A DNA stretch of 64,000 bases from an uncultured Sulfitobacter sp. (GTDB lineage Bacteria; Pseudomonadota; Alphaproteobacteria; Rhodobacterales; Rhodobacteraceae). The stretch is from NCBI RefSeq assembly GCF_947499945.1, contig NZ_CANMQD010000001.1:1881001-1945000 (forward strand), in the 5' to 3' direction. Each line of letters starts with the position of its first letter. Positions within the stretch are counted from its first letter, which is position 1. A program made the translations under genes and the position numbers. This document shows positions 8,390-17,039 of this stretch, in pieces. The notes under the pieces were generated by a model, which was given only the letters and a program-made list of their open reading frames with translations, was not told where the DNA came from and did not search any database.

Positions 8390-10726
8390 TTACTCCCCGT
8401 AGGGGATCCAGATATTCTTGACCTCGGTTGATTGGGTCAGGAATGTTTTGGTGTCCGGCTTTGCCCAATCAATCGCTGTGCCATTCTGGACCCAAGTGCG
8501 TTTGAGGTTGCTGGCAGAGCCATGTTCGATGGTGGCGTCATGTGCAGGGTCGGTAAAACTCCACACCGCATCAATATCCATGTGGCGGGCCATAGTGTCT
8601 GCTACGTCGACATGCGGACCTGTCAGGATATTGACCACGCCTTCGGGAACATCTGATGTTTCCAACACTTGCGTAAAATCGGTTGCGGCGAGGGGGAAGG
8701 CCTCTGACGCGCTGAGGATCACGCGGTTGCCCATAGCAATTGCGGGGGCCATCGTGGCGATGAGGCCTAGCAATGGATTGTCAGCAGGGCAGAGGGCGGC
8801 GATGACCCCAACGGGTTCTTTCATCGCAAGCGCCACGCCACGGATCGGAACGCCGTGGATTTGACCGTCGAATTTGTCGGCCCATGCGGCATAGGTGAAG
8901 AGGCTTTGCACGGCAGCATCGACTTCTCGGGCACCTGATTTGCCACCTTGCATCTGATCAAGGGTGTGGGAAAATTCAGCGTCCCGTGCCGCAAGGTTTT
9001 CAGCAATGAAATACAGAATTTGGGCACGGGTATGGCCTGTAGTTTTGCCCCAGCCTTTTGCCGCCTGCGCAGCTTCGACAGCGTTGCGAATGTCCTTGCG
9101 GGAGGCATTTGGCACATGGCCCAATAGCGTGCCCTTTTTTGACCAGACGGGAGTGGAATAGCCGCTGTCAGGACGGGTTTGTTTGCCGCCGATATAGAGC
9201 TTTGCGGTGCGATCGATGCTATCTTCTGGTGCACCTTTGCCCGTCAGGGGGGCGATTTTTTTGACCGCTTTGCCCTTTTTGGCGGGTTTTGTGTAGGCAG
9301 CTAGCCCTTCCCAACCGCCCTCACGGCCAAAGCCGCTCTCGCGTACGCCGCCAAAGCCTGCGGCGGCGTCCATCATGTTTGTACCGTTGATCCAGACGAT
9401 GCCAGCGGCGAGTTTTGGGGCTATGTCGAGGGCGAGATTCACATTCTCGCTCCACACAGTCGCGGCAAGGCCGTAGCGCGTGTTGTTGGCGATGCTCACG
9501 GCCTCTGCCGGGGTGCGGAAGGTGGTGGAGACAAGGACGGGGCCAAAGATTTCCTCCTGCATCAGCGTATCAGCAGGGTGCAGATCCGTGATGAGGGTGG
9601 GGGGGTAGAAACTACCTTCCACGGGCATCTCGACGGCGGCGACATGGGTCGTACCTGCGGTATTGGCGTTAATCATGCTTGTGATTGCGTCGAGTTGTCT
9701 GGGGTCGACGATTGCACCCACGTCGATGCTTTTGTCCAAGGGCGAGCCTATGCGCAGTTTGTCCATGCGGGTGCGCAGTTTGGCGTGGAAGATGTCAGCG
9801 ATAGGTTCGTGCACCAGAAGGCGGGAGCCTGCGCAGCATACCTGACCCTGATTGAACCAGATGGCGTCGACCAGTCCTTCAACAGCGGAGTCGATGTCGG
9901 CATCGTCGAACACGATGTAGGGAGATTTCCCACCTAGCTCTAGCGACAGGGCTTTGCCGCTGCCTGCGGTGGTCTCACGGATGCGGCGGCCTACGGTAGT
10001 TGAGCCTGTGAAGGCGACTTTGTCGACGTCGGCGTTCACGATCATCTCGCCCACGGTGCCATCGCCTGTAACGATATTTATGACACCTTTTGGCACACCT
10101 GCTTGGGCGCACATATCAGCGAACAGCAGCGCGGTGAGAGAGGTGTACTCGGCGGGTTTCAGAACGACTGTATTGCCCATGGCCAGCGCAGGCGCAACTT
10201 TCCAAGCCAGCATGAGCAGGGGGAAGTTCCACGGGATGACTTGGCCGCAAACGCCGAGGGCGACGACGTCAGGCAGTTCGCTATCCTTCAGTTGGGCCAT
10301 GCCTGCGTGGTAGTAGAAGTGGCGCTGGGCCAGCGGGATATCTATGTCGCGCGCTTCGCGGATCGGTTTGCCGTTGTCGAGGGATTCCAGCACGGCAAAC
10401 AAGCGGCTGTGCTTTTGAAGTAGACGCGCAATAGCATAAAGGACCTTGGCGTGGGCATGACCGCCTGCGGCTTCCCACTTGGGCTGGGCGCGGCGTGCTG
10501 CTTTTACGGCGGCGTCCACGTCCGCTTGGCTCGCTTGAGTCAAGTGCGCCAGGATTTCACCATTGGCAGGATTGCGGCTTTGAAACACTTCGCCGGGGGT
10601 GGTCATGTCCCCGTCAATGAAATGTCCAAAGCGTGCGCCCTGATCCACGATCCATGCCAGCGCTTCGGATGCGTTTTCGGGGGCGGTGCCATAGTCCATG
10701 GTCTCGAATATGTCGGATACGGTCAT
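8390..10726 (-). CDS. Double-domain aldehyde dehydrogenase family protein
   Basis: 778 residues made of two aldehyde dehydrogenase modules. The first (about 25-490) is complete, with the Leu-Glu-Leu-Gly-Gly-Lys-Ser-Pro motif and a Gly-Gln-Val-Cys-Cys catalytic loop at about residue 298. The second (about 510-778) has the cofactor-binding part only and no catalytic cysteine loop. These long proteins accompany deoC in many Rhodobacteraceae; oxidising the acetaldehyde released by deoxyribose-phosphate aldolase is a reasonable inference. Start ATG 10726. The deoC gene upstream ends about 20 bp before it, so the two form one minus-strand operon. Confidence 0.9.
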   Translation of the reverse strand: MTVSDIFETMDYGTAPENASEALAWIVDQGARFGHFIDGDMTTPGEVFQSRNPANGEILAHLTQASQADVDAAVKAARRAQPKWEAAGGHAHAKVLYAIARLLQKHSRLFAVLESLDNGKPIREARDIDIPLAQRHFYYHAGMAQLKDSELPDVVALGVCGQVIPWNFPLLMLAWKVAPALAMGNTVVLKPAEYTSLTALLFADMCAQAGVPKGVINIVTGDGTVGEMIVNADVDKVAFTGSTTVGRRIRETTAGSGKALSLELGGKSPYIVFDDADIDSAVEGLVDAIWFNQGQVCCAGSRLLVHEPIADIFHAKLRTRMDKLRIGSPLDKSIDVGAIVDPRQLDAITSMINANTAGTTHVAAVEMPVEGSFYPPTLITDLHPADTLMQEEIFGPVLVSTTFRTPAEAVSIANNTRYGLAATVWSENVNLALDIAPKLAAGIVWINGTNMMDAAAGFGGVRESGFGREGGWEGLAAYTKPAKKGKAVKKIAPLTGKGAPEDSIDRTAKLYIGGKQTRPDSGYSTPVWSKKGTLLGHVPNASRKDIRNAVEAAQAAKGWGKTTGHTRAQILYFIAENLAARDAEFSHTLDQMQGGKSGAREVDAAVQSLFTYAAWADKFDGQIHGVPIRGVALAMKEPVGVIAALCPADNPLLGLIATMAPAIAMGNRVILSASEAFPLAATDFTQVLETSDVPEGVVNILTGPHVDVADTMARHMDIDAVWSFTDPAHDATIEHGSASNLKRTWVQNGTAIDWAKPDTKTFLTQSTEVKNIWIPYGE

Positions 10727-10746
10727 CTGTGAATGTCGCTCTCGGT

Positions 10747-11748
10747 TCAGGATGTGGGGTGGCGGTAGCCAGCGGAGTAGTTGCCGGTGACGTAATGCTC
10801 AAGCTGGCGTTCGATATCATTCAGCAGAGAGGATGCGCCAAAGCGGAAGAGGTCAGGCTGGAGCCAGCGGTCGCCCAGTTCCTCTTTGATCAGTGCAAGG
10901 TAGGTGATCGCATCCTTGGCCTTTGAGATGCCGCCAGCAGGTTTGTAGCCGATGCGGTAGCCTGTGTGATCGAAATAGTCGCGGATTGCGCGGATCATCA
11001 CGAGGGTGACGGGAAGGGTCGCGTTGACACTTTCCTTACCTGTCGAGGTTTTGATGAAATCGGCCCCCGCCATCATGCAGACCAGCGATGCACGTGCGAC
11101 GTTGCGCAGGCTGCCCAACTCACCCGTGGCAAGGATCGCTTTTACATGCGCATCACCACAGGCGGCACGAAAGGCGCGCATTTCGTCATAGAGCGCTTGC
11201 CAATTTCCCTCCAGAACGTGACGGCGGGAAATCACAATGTCGATCTCAGCAGCACCAGCGGCGACCGACTGCTCGATCTCGGCGATGCGCAAAGGGAGAG
11301 GTGAGAGGCCTGCGGGAAATCCTGTGGAAACGGCAGCGACGGGAATGCCGCTGCCGCGCAGGGCGATCACGGCGGGCGCAATCATCTCGTGATAGACGCA
11401 AACTGCACCCACTGTGATGGGAGGCATGTCCATTGCCTCAAGCGTTTTGGCCGCGATGGGCTGGCGTGCTTTTGCACAAAGCCTGCCCACGCGCCGTGCG
11501 GTATCGTCGCCTGATAAGGTGGTGAGGTCGATACACGTCACGGCCTTAAGCAGCCACGCGGCCTGATACGCTTTTTTCACCGAACGACGGGCTGGCAGGG
11601 AGGCGGCGCGACGTTCAATCGCGGAAGTGTTTGCTTGGGCGCCGAGCACCCAATTGAGGTCAAGCGGGATGCCCGCGTTGCGCGGTTCAGTCACTTGGGG
11701 CAGATGCGCAGTGTGATGGGTGGTCGCAGAATAAGTGTCGACGGACAT
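10747..11748 (-). CDS. deoC: Deoxyribose-phosphate aldolase
   Basis: 333 residues from the ATG at 11748, longer than the 220-260 residues of short DeoC because of an N-terminal extension like that of the E. coli/eukaryotic long form. It splits 2-deoxyribose 5-phosphate into glyceraldehyde 3-phosphate and acetaldehyde in deoxynucleoside salvage. Visible are a Lys-Ala-Ile-Leu-Ala-Thr-Gly-Glu segment, the Phe-Ile-Lys-Thr-Ser-Thr-Gly-Lys Schiff-base motif and a Gly-Tyr-Lys-Pro-Ala-Gly-Gly-Ile phosphate-site motif. An in-frame start at 11814 would add 22 unconserved residues, so I prefer 11748. Co-directional with the aldehyde dehydrogenase that could use its acetaldehyde. Confidence 0.95.
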   Translation of the reverse strand: MSVDTYSATTHHTAHLPQVTEPRNAGIPLDLNWVLGAQANTSAIERRAASLPARRSVKKAYQAAWLLKAVTCIDLTTLSGDDTARRVGRLCAKARQPIAAKTLEAMDMPPITVGAVCVYHEMIAPAVIALRGSGIPVAAVSTGFPAGLSPLPLRIAEIEQSVAAGAAEIDIVISRRHVLEGNWQALYDEMRAFRAACGDAHVKAILATGELGSLRNVARASLVCMMAGADFIKTSTGKESVNATLPVTLVMIRAIRDYFDHTGYRIGYKPAGGISKAKDAITYLALIKEELGDRWLQPDLFRFGASSLLNDIERQLEHYVTGNYSAGYRHPTS

Positions 11749-12169
11749 AAGGCGGTGCCTTTCGTGCAGGTTTATCCCCAAACTCGCATGTCCGGCCGAT
11801 GGATGGCAAGGCAAGCTCGCGCAAGGTAACGCGCCGGGTTGAGACTCTTCTTAAATACAGAAACTGACGCAGCGTAGCGCTTGGTCAAAGAGGCTTTGTT
11901 TGGATGAGTGTTTCTTTGTCTGTCTTGCGCGTCATTACCCGCTAAATAATTAACTTTTTACTTTGAAACACGCGGTTTGGGGTCGAAATTCAGCCATGAC
12001 GCTGTGAATTCACGCTATGGTAGAAGGGTTAGGCATCTTTTCCCCTTTTTAGTCCGTTTTTGCTTTGACGACTGATTCGCTCTCAGACTATATCTGGTCG
12101 CAACATGTTCGGATTACCATTTTTGTGGCAGCAAAAACTATATATGGTGTCCAAGGTCTGGGGGACGAC
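11749..12169. other. 421-bp gap between divergent genes
   Basis: No coding region that I can support. It must hold the promoters of deoC (minus) and of the rhodanese-like gene (plus). The centre is AT-rich (about 11940-11970). An imperfect inverted repeat, ATTCAGC / GCTGTGAAT, lies at 11988-12009 with a six-base spacer; it could be an operator or chance. Confidence 0.5.
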
Positions 12170-12781
12170 ATGATTAAACGAGCAGCATTTTTCGCTGCCG
12201 CACTTTTTGTGCAGGCAGCAACCGTTGAAGCGCAGGATTATTCCACCACCGCACAGGTGGCGTTCAACTTTGGCGGCACACGTATAGAGATTGGCCCGAA
12301 TGCCTCCGATGCTGCAACCTATGCAGGTCGGTTTGCTGCGTTGCCTGCATCCTGTGATCCTTATTGCATCGCACCTGCAACGGCAGCGGTTGGAATCGAT
12401 ACGCTTATCGAGGGGGAGGTTCTGGATTTCCTTGTGACTGCCGTCGGTGAAAATACCGGATTGCTGGTGGACGCGCGTATGCCTGATGGCCGTGCTTTGG
12501 GATACATTCCAGGCTCGGTGAGCTTGCCGCATGAGACAATGGCTGCAGAGAATGAATTTCGTGACGAGATCCTCAAAGCGCTTGGTGCGCGTGCCTTTGA
12601 GGATGTGTTTAATTTCGTTGACGCGCAGAACCTTGTCGTATTTGACAATGGACCCACACAGAATGACGCAGGAGTTTTGATCTCGCATCTTCTGGAAGTA
12701 GGCTATCCACCGGAGAAGATCCGCTATTATCGCGGTGGTATGCAGGTGTGGTCCGCTGTGGGTCTGACAGTTCAGGAATAA
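12170..12781 (+). CDS. Exported rhodanese-like protein without the catalytic cysteine
   Basis: 203 residues from the ATG at 12170, which has a GGGGGA ribosome site just before it. A further in-frame start at 12065 would put non-hydrophobic residues before the signal peptide. Signal peptide about 1-19 (cleavage after a Val-Glu-Ala), so probably periplasmic. The C-terminal part (about 95-200) matches a rhodanese fold: Leu-Val-Asp-Ala-Arg, Ile-Pro-Gly-Ser and a final Tyr-Arg-Gly-Gly-Met-Gln-Val-Trp. The active loop reads Phe-Asp-Asn-Gly-Pro-Thr-Gln-Asn-Asp where sulfurtransferases have cysteine, so it is presumably not a sulfurtransferase. Its stop overlaps the start of the LysM gene by one base. 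Confidence 0.75.
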   Translation: MIKRAAFFAAALFVQAATVEAQDYSTTAQVAFNFGGTRIEIGPNASDAATYAGRFAALPASCDPYCIAPATAAVGIDTLIEGEVLDFLVTAVGENTGLLVDARMPDGRALGYIPGSVSLPHETMAAENEFRDEILKALGARAFEDVFNFVDAQNLVVFDNGPTQNDAGVLISHLLEVGYPPEKIRYYRGGMQVWSAVGLTVQE

Positions 12782-14040
12782 TGATTTTGAAAACCCATAA
12801 GCCGAAAATCTCGTTTAATATGTCGCCTGACCTTGGTCCGAAACATACGCCGCAGCAACGTGATGAGGTCCAACCATCGCATGGGGAAGCGGTGTCGCAG
12901 GATGACCAGTATGATGCCGTACCGGAGCTCCAAGAGGATGTGACAGCCTATGAAGCTGTAGAAGCGCCGGAGCCGGAATTCGAGACAATACGGGACCGCG
13001 AATTTGACCGGATGGAATGGGAGCGCCGTCTGACGGAGCCTGCACCTGCTGCCGACCTTAGCCAAGAACCTGTGCCTGAGCCTGTCGCCGAGCCAGTTGC
13101 GGCGATGGCACCACCAAGTCACAAGCACGCCCGTCTGGCTGCGCTTGGCCAAATGGCACCGCGCGAGCTTTCGTTCTTGGAGCGCAATGGGTCGATGTTA
13201 GCTGTTGCAGGCGTCATTGGTGTGACCTTCGTCCTTGGGCTGGGCACCGCGATGTGGTTGTTTAGTGGAAATGATGCTGCCACAGAACAGCAGGCGACGT
13301 TCTCTGCTCCGATGACGGAGCCGTCGTTTCAGGACACGCCAACACGTGCGTTGACACCCGATATGACGGACGTGAGCGACGCCGTGGCACAAACAGTAGC
13401 ACCTACAGAGAAGGTGGCCCCTTCGGGATTAACGGCGGCTGTCTTGGCTGGGCTTCAACCGCAAGCGGCAGCCCCCCAAGCACAACAGGCAAGCAACGCC
13501 CAACTTGCGAGGAAAGCGCTGGAAATCCTCGGTCGCAACAAAATTCGTATGCTGCGTGAAGGTGTGATGGCCGATGTTTACGACATTGAAACCTATGTCA
13601 AAGACGGCGTGACCCGTGTGCGGTTGCGCACGATCAATGCACCGCTGGTTGACGCATATACCTCTGATGTTCTGCTCAAAGCGATGGTGAAAGGGCAGAT
13701 CGAAATGTCCAAGTCCCTCATCACGCCTGAGGGCAATGTTGATGTGGAAACGATGATGTTTAACCTCGTACAAACTGCGCTGCGCAGCGATCACAGCAAC
13801 GCGGGTATTACTGCAGCAAACGGGATGTCGCGCAAGATTTTTGCAGCCTCTGTTGCGCGGACTCAAAACGTAGATGGCAGACGTGTTTATGACGTCCAGA
13901 CCGGCGATAGCCTCGCCTATATCGCACTTCAATTCTTTGGAAATCCTATGGCGTACGAGCGTATTCTAGAGGCCAATCCAAACACACTACAATCTCCCGA
14001 ACGGATCCAGATAGGCCAGCGGTTAATTATACCTAGCTGA
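12781..14040 (+). CDS. LysM-domain single-pass membrane protein
   Basis: 419 residues from the ATG overlapping the previous stop (TAATG). An acidic, Pro/Glu-rich N-terminal region (about 1-125) is followed by one membrane helix (about 140-163). A Pro/Ala/Thr-rich linker leads to a helical domain (about 240-355), and a C-terminal LysM module (about 370-419) ends in Gln-Ile-Gly-Gln-Arg-Leu-Ile-Ile-Pro. LysM binds peptidoglycan glycan strands, so the protein probably anchors to the cell wall from the inner membrane. The one-base overlap with the rhodanese-like exported protein suggests a shared envelope role that I cannot name. A strong terminator follows. Confidence 0.8.
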   Translation: MILKTHKPKISFNMSPDLGPKHTPQQRDEVQPSHGEAVSQDDQYDAVPELQEDVTAYEAVEAPEPEFETIRDREFDRMEWERRLTEPAPAADLSQEPVPEPVAEPVAAMAPPSHKHARLAALGQMAPRELSFLERNGSMLAVAGVIGVTFVLGLGTAMWLFSGNDAATEQQATFSAPMTEPSFQDTPTRALTPDMTDVSDAVAQTVAPTEKVAPSGLTAAVLAGLQPQAAAPQAQQASNAQLARKALEILGRNKIRMLREGVMADVYDIETYVKDGVTRVRLRTINAPLVDAYTSDVLLKAMVKGQIEMSKSLITPEGNVDVETMMFNLVQTALRSDHSNAGITAANGMSRKIFAASVARTQNVDGRRVYDVQTGDSLAYIALQFFGNPMAYERILEANPNTLQSPERIQIGQRLIIPS

Positions 14041-14082
14041 AATAAGAACAAAAAGATGTCTCAGTGACAATCGGGCGAGCAG

Positions 14083-14116
14083 CGGGCTGGACAGAAATGT
14101 CCGGCCCGACTGTTTT
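14083..14116 (+). terminator. Rho-independent terminator after the LysM gene
   Basis: Stem CGGGCTGGACA / TGTCCGGCCCG (one G-T pair) with a GAAA tetraloop at 14083-14108, then ACTGTTTT. It separates the LysM gene from the ureide operon. Confidence 0.82.
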
Positions 14117-14212
14117 GAAAACCATGTACGTTACGCTGAGATCAGCGTTTGCAAATTGCGCGGGGCGTCGGTTTTGTGCAAGGTGACGGCACAGTGTGCC
14201 AAAGGAATATCA

Positions 14213-15625
14213 ATGATCCGCTATCCCAGAGATTTCACCGGTTATGGCGCATCACCCGTCGATCCCAAGTGGCCGAACAGCGCACGGATCGCGGTTCAAT
14301 TTGTCCTCAACTATGAAGAGGGCGGAGAAAATAATATCCTGCACGGGGATGGCGGTTCTGAGGCATTCCTGTCCGAGATTATAGGCGCGACCTCTTGGCC
14401 TGCCCAGCGCCATTGGAACATGGAGAGCATCTATGACTATGGTGCGCGAGCAGGGTTCTGGCGGCTGCACCGTTTGTTCACAGGCGCGGGGGTGCCTGTC
14501 ACAGTTTATGGCGTGGCCAGCGCACTGGCGCGTGCGCCCGAGCAGGTGGAAGCGATGCAAACTGCGGAGTGGGAAATCGCCAGCCATGGTTTGAAGTGGA
14601 TTGATTACCGTGACCACAGCGAGGGTGCAGAGTTCGCCGATATGGCAGAAGCGATACGCCTGCATACCGAAGTTACGGGGGAAGCTCCGCGCGGCTGGTA
14701 CTGTGGCCGCACCAGCGTCAATACCGTGCGTCTTGCTGCGCAGACGAGTGCTTTTGATTATATCTCGGACACCTATGACGATGACCTGCCCTATTGGTCT
14801 GACATTGCGGGCACAGATCAGTTGATCATTCCCTATACACTCGATTGCAACGACATGCGGTTTGCCACGCCGCAGGGGTTCAATTCGGGTGACCAGTTCT
14901 ACACCTACCTATGCGATACCTTCGATGCGCTTTATGCCGAAGGGGTGAATGGAGCCGCCAAGATGATGTCGGTTGGCCTGCACTGCAGGTTGATCGGACG
15001 TCCCGGTCGGATACAGGCTCTGGCGCGGTTCCTTGAATACATCAAAGGGTTCGAGGGGGTCTGGACCCCGCGGCGCATCGAGATTGCCGATCATTGGCGC
15101 GCGTATCATCCACCTGTTGTCCGCCTGCGACCAAGTCGGATGGAACGGGCCGAGTTTGTGAAGCGGTTTGGCGGCGTGTTCGAGCATTCTGCATGGCTCG
15201 CCGAGCAGGCGTTCGATCTGGAACTTGGCCCTGCGCATGACAGTGCTGCGGGCCTGCACAATGCGCTGGCGCGGATGTTCCGCTCTGCCTCACAGGCGGG
15301 GCGCCTCGGCGTGCTGAATGCACACCCCGATCTAGCGGGAAAGCTTGCGGCAGCTCATCGCCTCACGGCGGAAAGCACAGCAGAGCAGGCCAGCGCGGAT
15401 CTGGATGCGCTCACCGATGCGGAGCGGACGCGGTTCACCAGTTTGAACACGGCCTATGTCGCCAAACACGGATTTCCCTTTATCATTGCGGTAAAAGATC
15501 ACAGTAAAGATAGCATCATGCGTGCTTTTGAGGCGCGGATCGCCAATGAGACTGACACCGAATTTACCACCGCCTGCAAACAGGTAGAGCGCATTGCGCG
15601 CATTAGATTGGATCAACTTCTATGA
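14213..15625 (+). CDS. puuE: Allantoinase PuuE fused to OHCU decarboxylase (UraD)
   Basis: 470 residues from the ATG at 14213 (AAAGGA ribosome site upstream). The first ~300 residues are a polysaccharide-deacetylase-type PuuE allantoinase, opening with Arg-Asp-Phe-Thr-Gly-Tyr-Gly and containing Asn-Tyr-Glu-Glu-Gly-Gly-Glu. It hydrolyses allantoin to allantoate. The last ~160 residues are a UraD-type 2-oxo-4-hydroxy-4-carboxy-5-ureidoimidazoline decarboxylase with His-Pro-Asp-Leu-Ala-Gly-Lys, Ser-Thr-Ala-Glu-Gln and Phe-Pro-Phe-Ile-Ile-Ala-Val motifs. This step produces S-allantoin, so the fusion joins consecutive reactions. Overlaps the next gene by four bases. No HIU hydrolase or uricase gene lies nearby. 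Confidence 0.93.
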   Translation: MIRYPRDFTGYGASPVDPKWPNSARIAVQFVLNYEEGGENNILHGDGGSEAFLSEIIGATSWPAQRHWNMESIYDYGARAGFWRLHRLFTGAGVPVTVYGVASALARAPEQVEAMQTAEWEIASHGLKWIDYRDHSEGAEFADMAEAIRLHTEVTGEAPRGWYCGRTSVNTVRLAAQTSAFDYISDTYDDDLPYWSDIAGTDQLIIPYTLDCNDMRFATPQGFNSGDQFYTYLCDTFDALYAEGVNGAAKMMSVGLHCRLIGRPGRIQALARFLEYIKGFEGVWTPRRIEIADHWRAYHPPVVRLRPSRMERAEFVKRFGGVFEHSAWLAEQAFDLELGPAHDSAAGLHNALARMFRSASQAGRLGVLNAHPDLAGKLAAAHRLTAESTAEQASADLDALTDAERTRFTSLNTAYVAKHGFPFIIAVKDHSKDSIMRAFEARIANETDTEFTTACKQVERIARIRLDQLL

Positions 15626-16431
15626 CCTATGCATTTCCCCCCGGCGGTTTGCCAGATCAAACAGTCTCGCCCGAAGGCACCGCCGTTTTTACACCTGCCT
15701 ATGCTGTTTTGCCTGCCGTCACCCAGCGCGATATTGTCACCAGCTTCCTGCCCGGCTGGACAGGGATGCGCATGTGGGTGCTCGCGCGTCCCATGTCTGG
15801 CTTTGCAGAGACTTTTAGCCAATACGCGGTAGAGCTTGCTCCGACAGGCGGCACTGACGCGCCCGAAGTCGATGAAGAAGCGCAATCGGTTGTCTTTGTC
15901 GCCTCTGGCCAGATTACGCTTAACATCGACGGTTCGCGCCATGTGCTGGAGGCGGGCGGCTATGCTTATATTCCACCGGAGGCGATGTGGACGATCTGGA
16001 ACGACAGCGATGCAACGGCGCAATTTCACTGGATCCGCAAACGGTATGTTGGTGCCGAAGGGGTGGACCTGCCAGAGGCATTTATTACTTCTGACCAAGC
16101 AGTTGCCCCCACTGTTATGCCTGATTGTGATGGCGTCTGGGCCACCACGCGCTTTGTCGAACCTGACGATCTGCGCCACGACATGCATGTCAATATCGTA
16201 ACCTTCCAACCCGGTGGCGTGATCCCCTTTGCCGAGATCCACGTAATGGAACACGGTCTTTATGTCCTGCAAGGGAGCGCCGATTACCTGCTCAACAAAG
16301 ACTGGGTGCCTGTAGTTGCTGGCGATTTCATGTGGCTGCGTGCCTTTTGTCCGCAGGCCTGCACGGCGACGGGCGATCAGCCTTTCCGCTACCTTCTTTA
16401 TAAAGACGTGAACCGTCACATGCCGCTATGA
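15622..16431 (+). CDS. allE: (S)-ureidoglycine aminohydrolase, bicupin
   Basis: 269 residues with two cupin modules, about 40-130 and 170-260. The second carries the metal-site pattern Glu-Ile-His-Val-Met-Glu-His-Gly (about 213-220). The family hydrolyses ureidoglycine to ureidoglycolate and ammonia in ureide breakdown. Databases often label close homologues as bifunctional allantoicase/ureidoglycine aminohydrolase; the second activity cannot be judged from sequence alone. Overlaps puuE by four bases upstream and allA by four bases downstream, so this is a tightly coupled three-gene operon. Confidence 0.88.
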   Translation: MTYAFPPGGLPDQTVSPEGTAVFTPAYAVLPAVTQRDIVTSFLPGWTGMRMWVLARPMSGFAETFSQYAVELAPTGGTDAPEVDEEAQSVVFVASGQITLNIDGSRHVLEAGGYAYIPPEAMWTIWNDSDATAQFHWIRKRYVGAEGVDLPEAFITSDQAVAPTVMPDCDGVWATTRFVEPDDLRHDMHVNIVTFQPGGVIPFAEIHVMEHGLYVLQGSADYLLNKDWVPVVAGDFMWLRAFCPQACTATGDQPFRYLLYKDVNRHMPL

Positions 16432-16916
16432 GTGTTAAGCTCTACACCTCTCCTCTAACGGCGGAGGCATTTGCGCCTTTCGGTGATGTGCTGGAAATCA
16501 ACGGCGCACCTGATAAAATCATCAACGCGGGTCTATGTGGCCGCTACCATGACCGCGCTGCACTTGATTTCGGTAACGAAGGGCGTGCTGGGCTGAGCCT
16601 GTTTAGCGCAGAGCCTCGCAGTCTGCCCTATAGTTTTGACCTTTTGGAGCGGCACCCTGACGGAAGTCAGGCATTTATCCCCATGACGGAAAACCCGTTT
16701 CTGGTGATCGTCGCGAAAGATATGAGCGGCAAACCAGGCACACCGCAAGCGTTCCTCACAGCACCGCATCAGGGAGTGAATTTCCACCGTGGTACATGGC
16801 ACGGCGTTCTAACTCCGCTTGCCGCACCTGGCCTATTTGCAGTCGTGGACCGGATCGGAGCGACACATAATCTGGAAGAAGTCACATTTGATAGGCCATA
16901 TACGGTTGTCGCCTGA
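16428..16916 (+). CDS. allA: Ureidoglycolate lyase
   Basis: 162 residues, the normal AllA length. The enzyme releases urea and glyoxylate from ureidoglycolate, the end of the allantoin pathway. Family features: Ala-Phe-Ala-Pro-Phe-Gly-Asp-Val near the N-terminus, the Glu-Arg-His-Pro-Asp-Gly-Ser-Gln-Ala-Phe-Ile-Pro segment in the middle, and a Tyr/His-rich core ending in Gly-Thr-Trp-His. Last gene of the puuE-uraD, allE, allA operon; glyoxylate and urea would then enter central metabolism. Confidence 0.94.
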   Translation: MSVKLYTSPLTAEAFAPFGDVLEINGAPDKIINAGLCGRYHDRAALDFGNEGRAGLSLFSAEPRSLPYSFDLLERHPDGSQAFIPMTENPFLVIVAKDMSGKPGTPQAFLTAPHQGVNFHRGTWHGVLTPLAAPGLFAVVDRIGATHNLEEVTFDRPYTVVA

Positions 16917-16923
16917 AGTCATC

Positions 16924-16945
16924 CTTCATTTGTCCAATTGAACTC
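16924..16945 (-). repeat. Dispersed intergenic motif, copy E (inverted)
   Basis: On the minus strand it reads GAGTTCAATTGGACAAATGA followed by AG, differing from copy B at 36988 at only two of 22 positions. It lies in the allA-mutL gap in the orientation opposite to both flanking genes. Confidence 0.5.
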
Positions 16946-17039
16946 AATTCCAAGGGGGCCACGAGCACCTCAAATTAACGGTGGATAACACCTGTGCACT
17001 GCTTTCAGAATCGCGGATCGTTGTGCTAGGTATTGGGGC

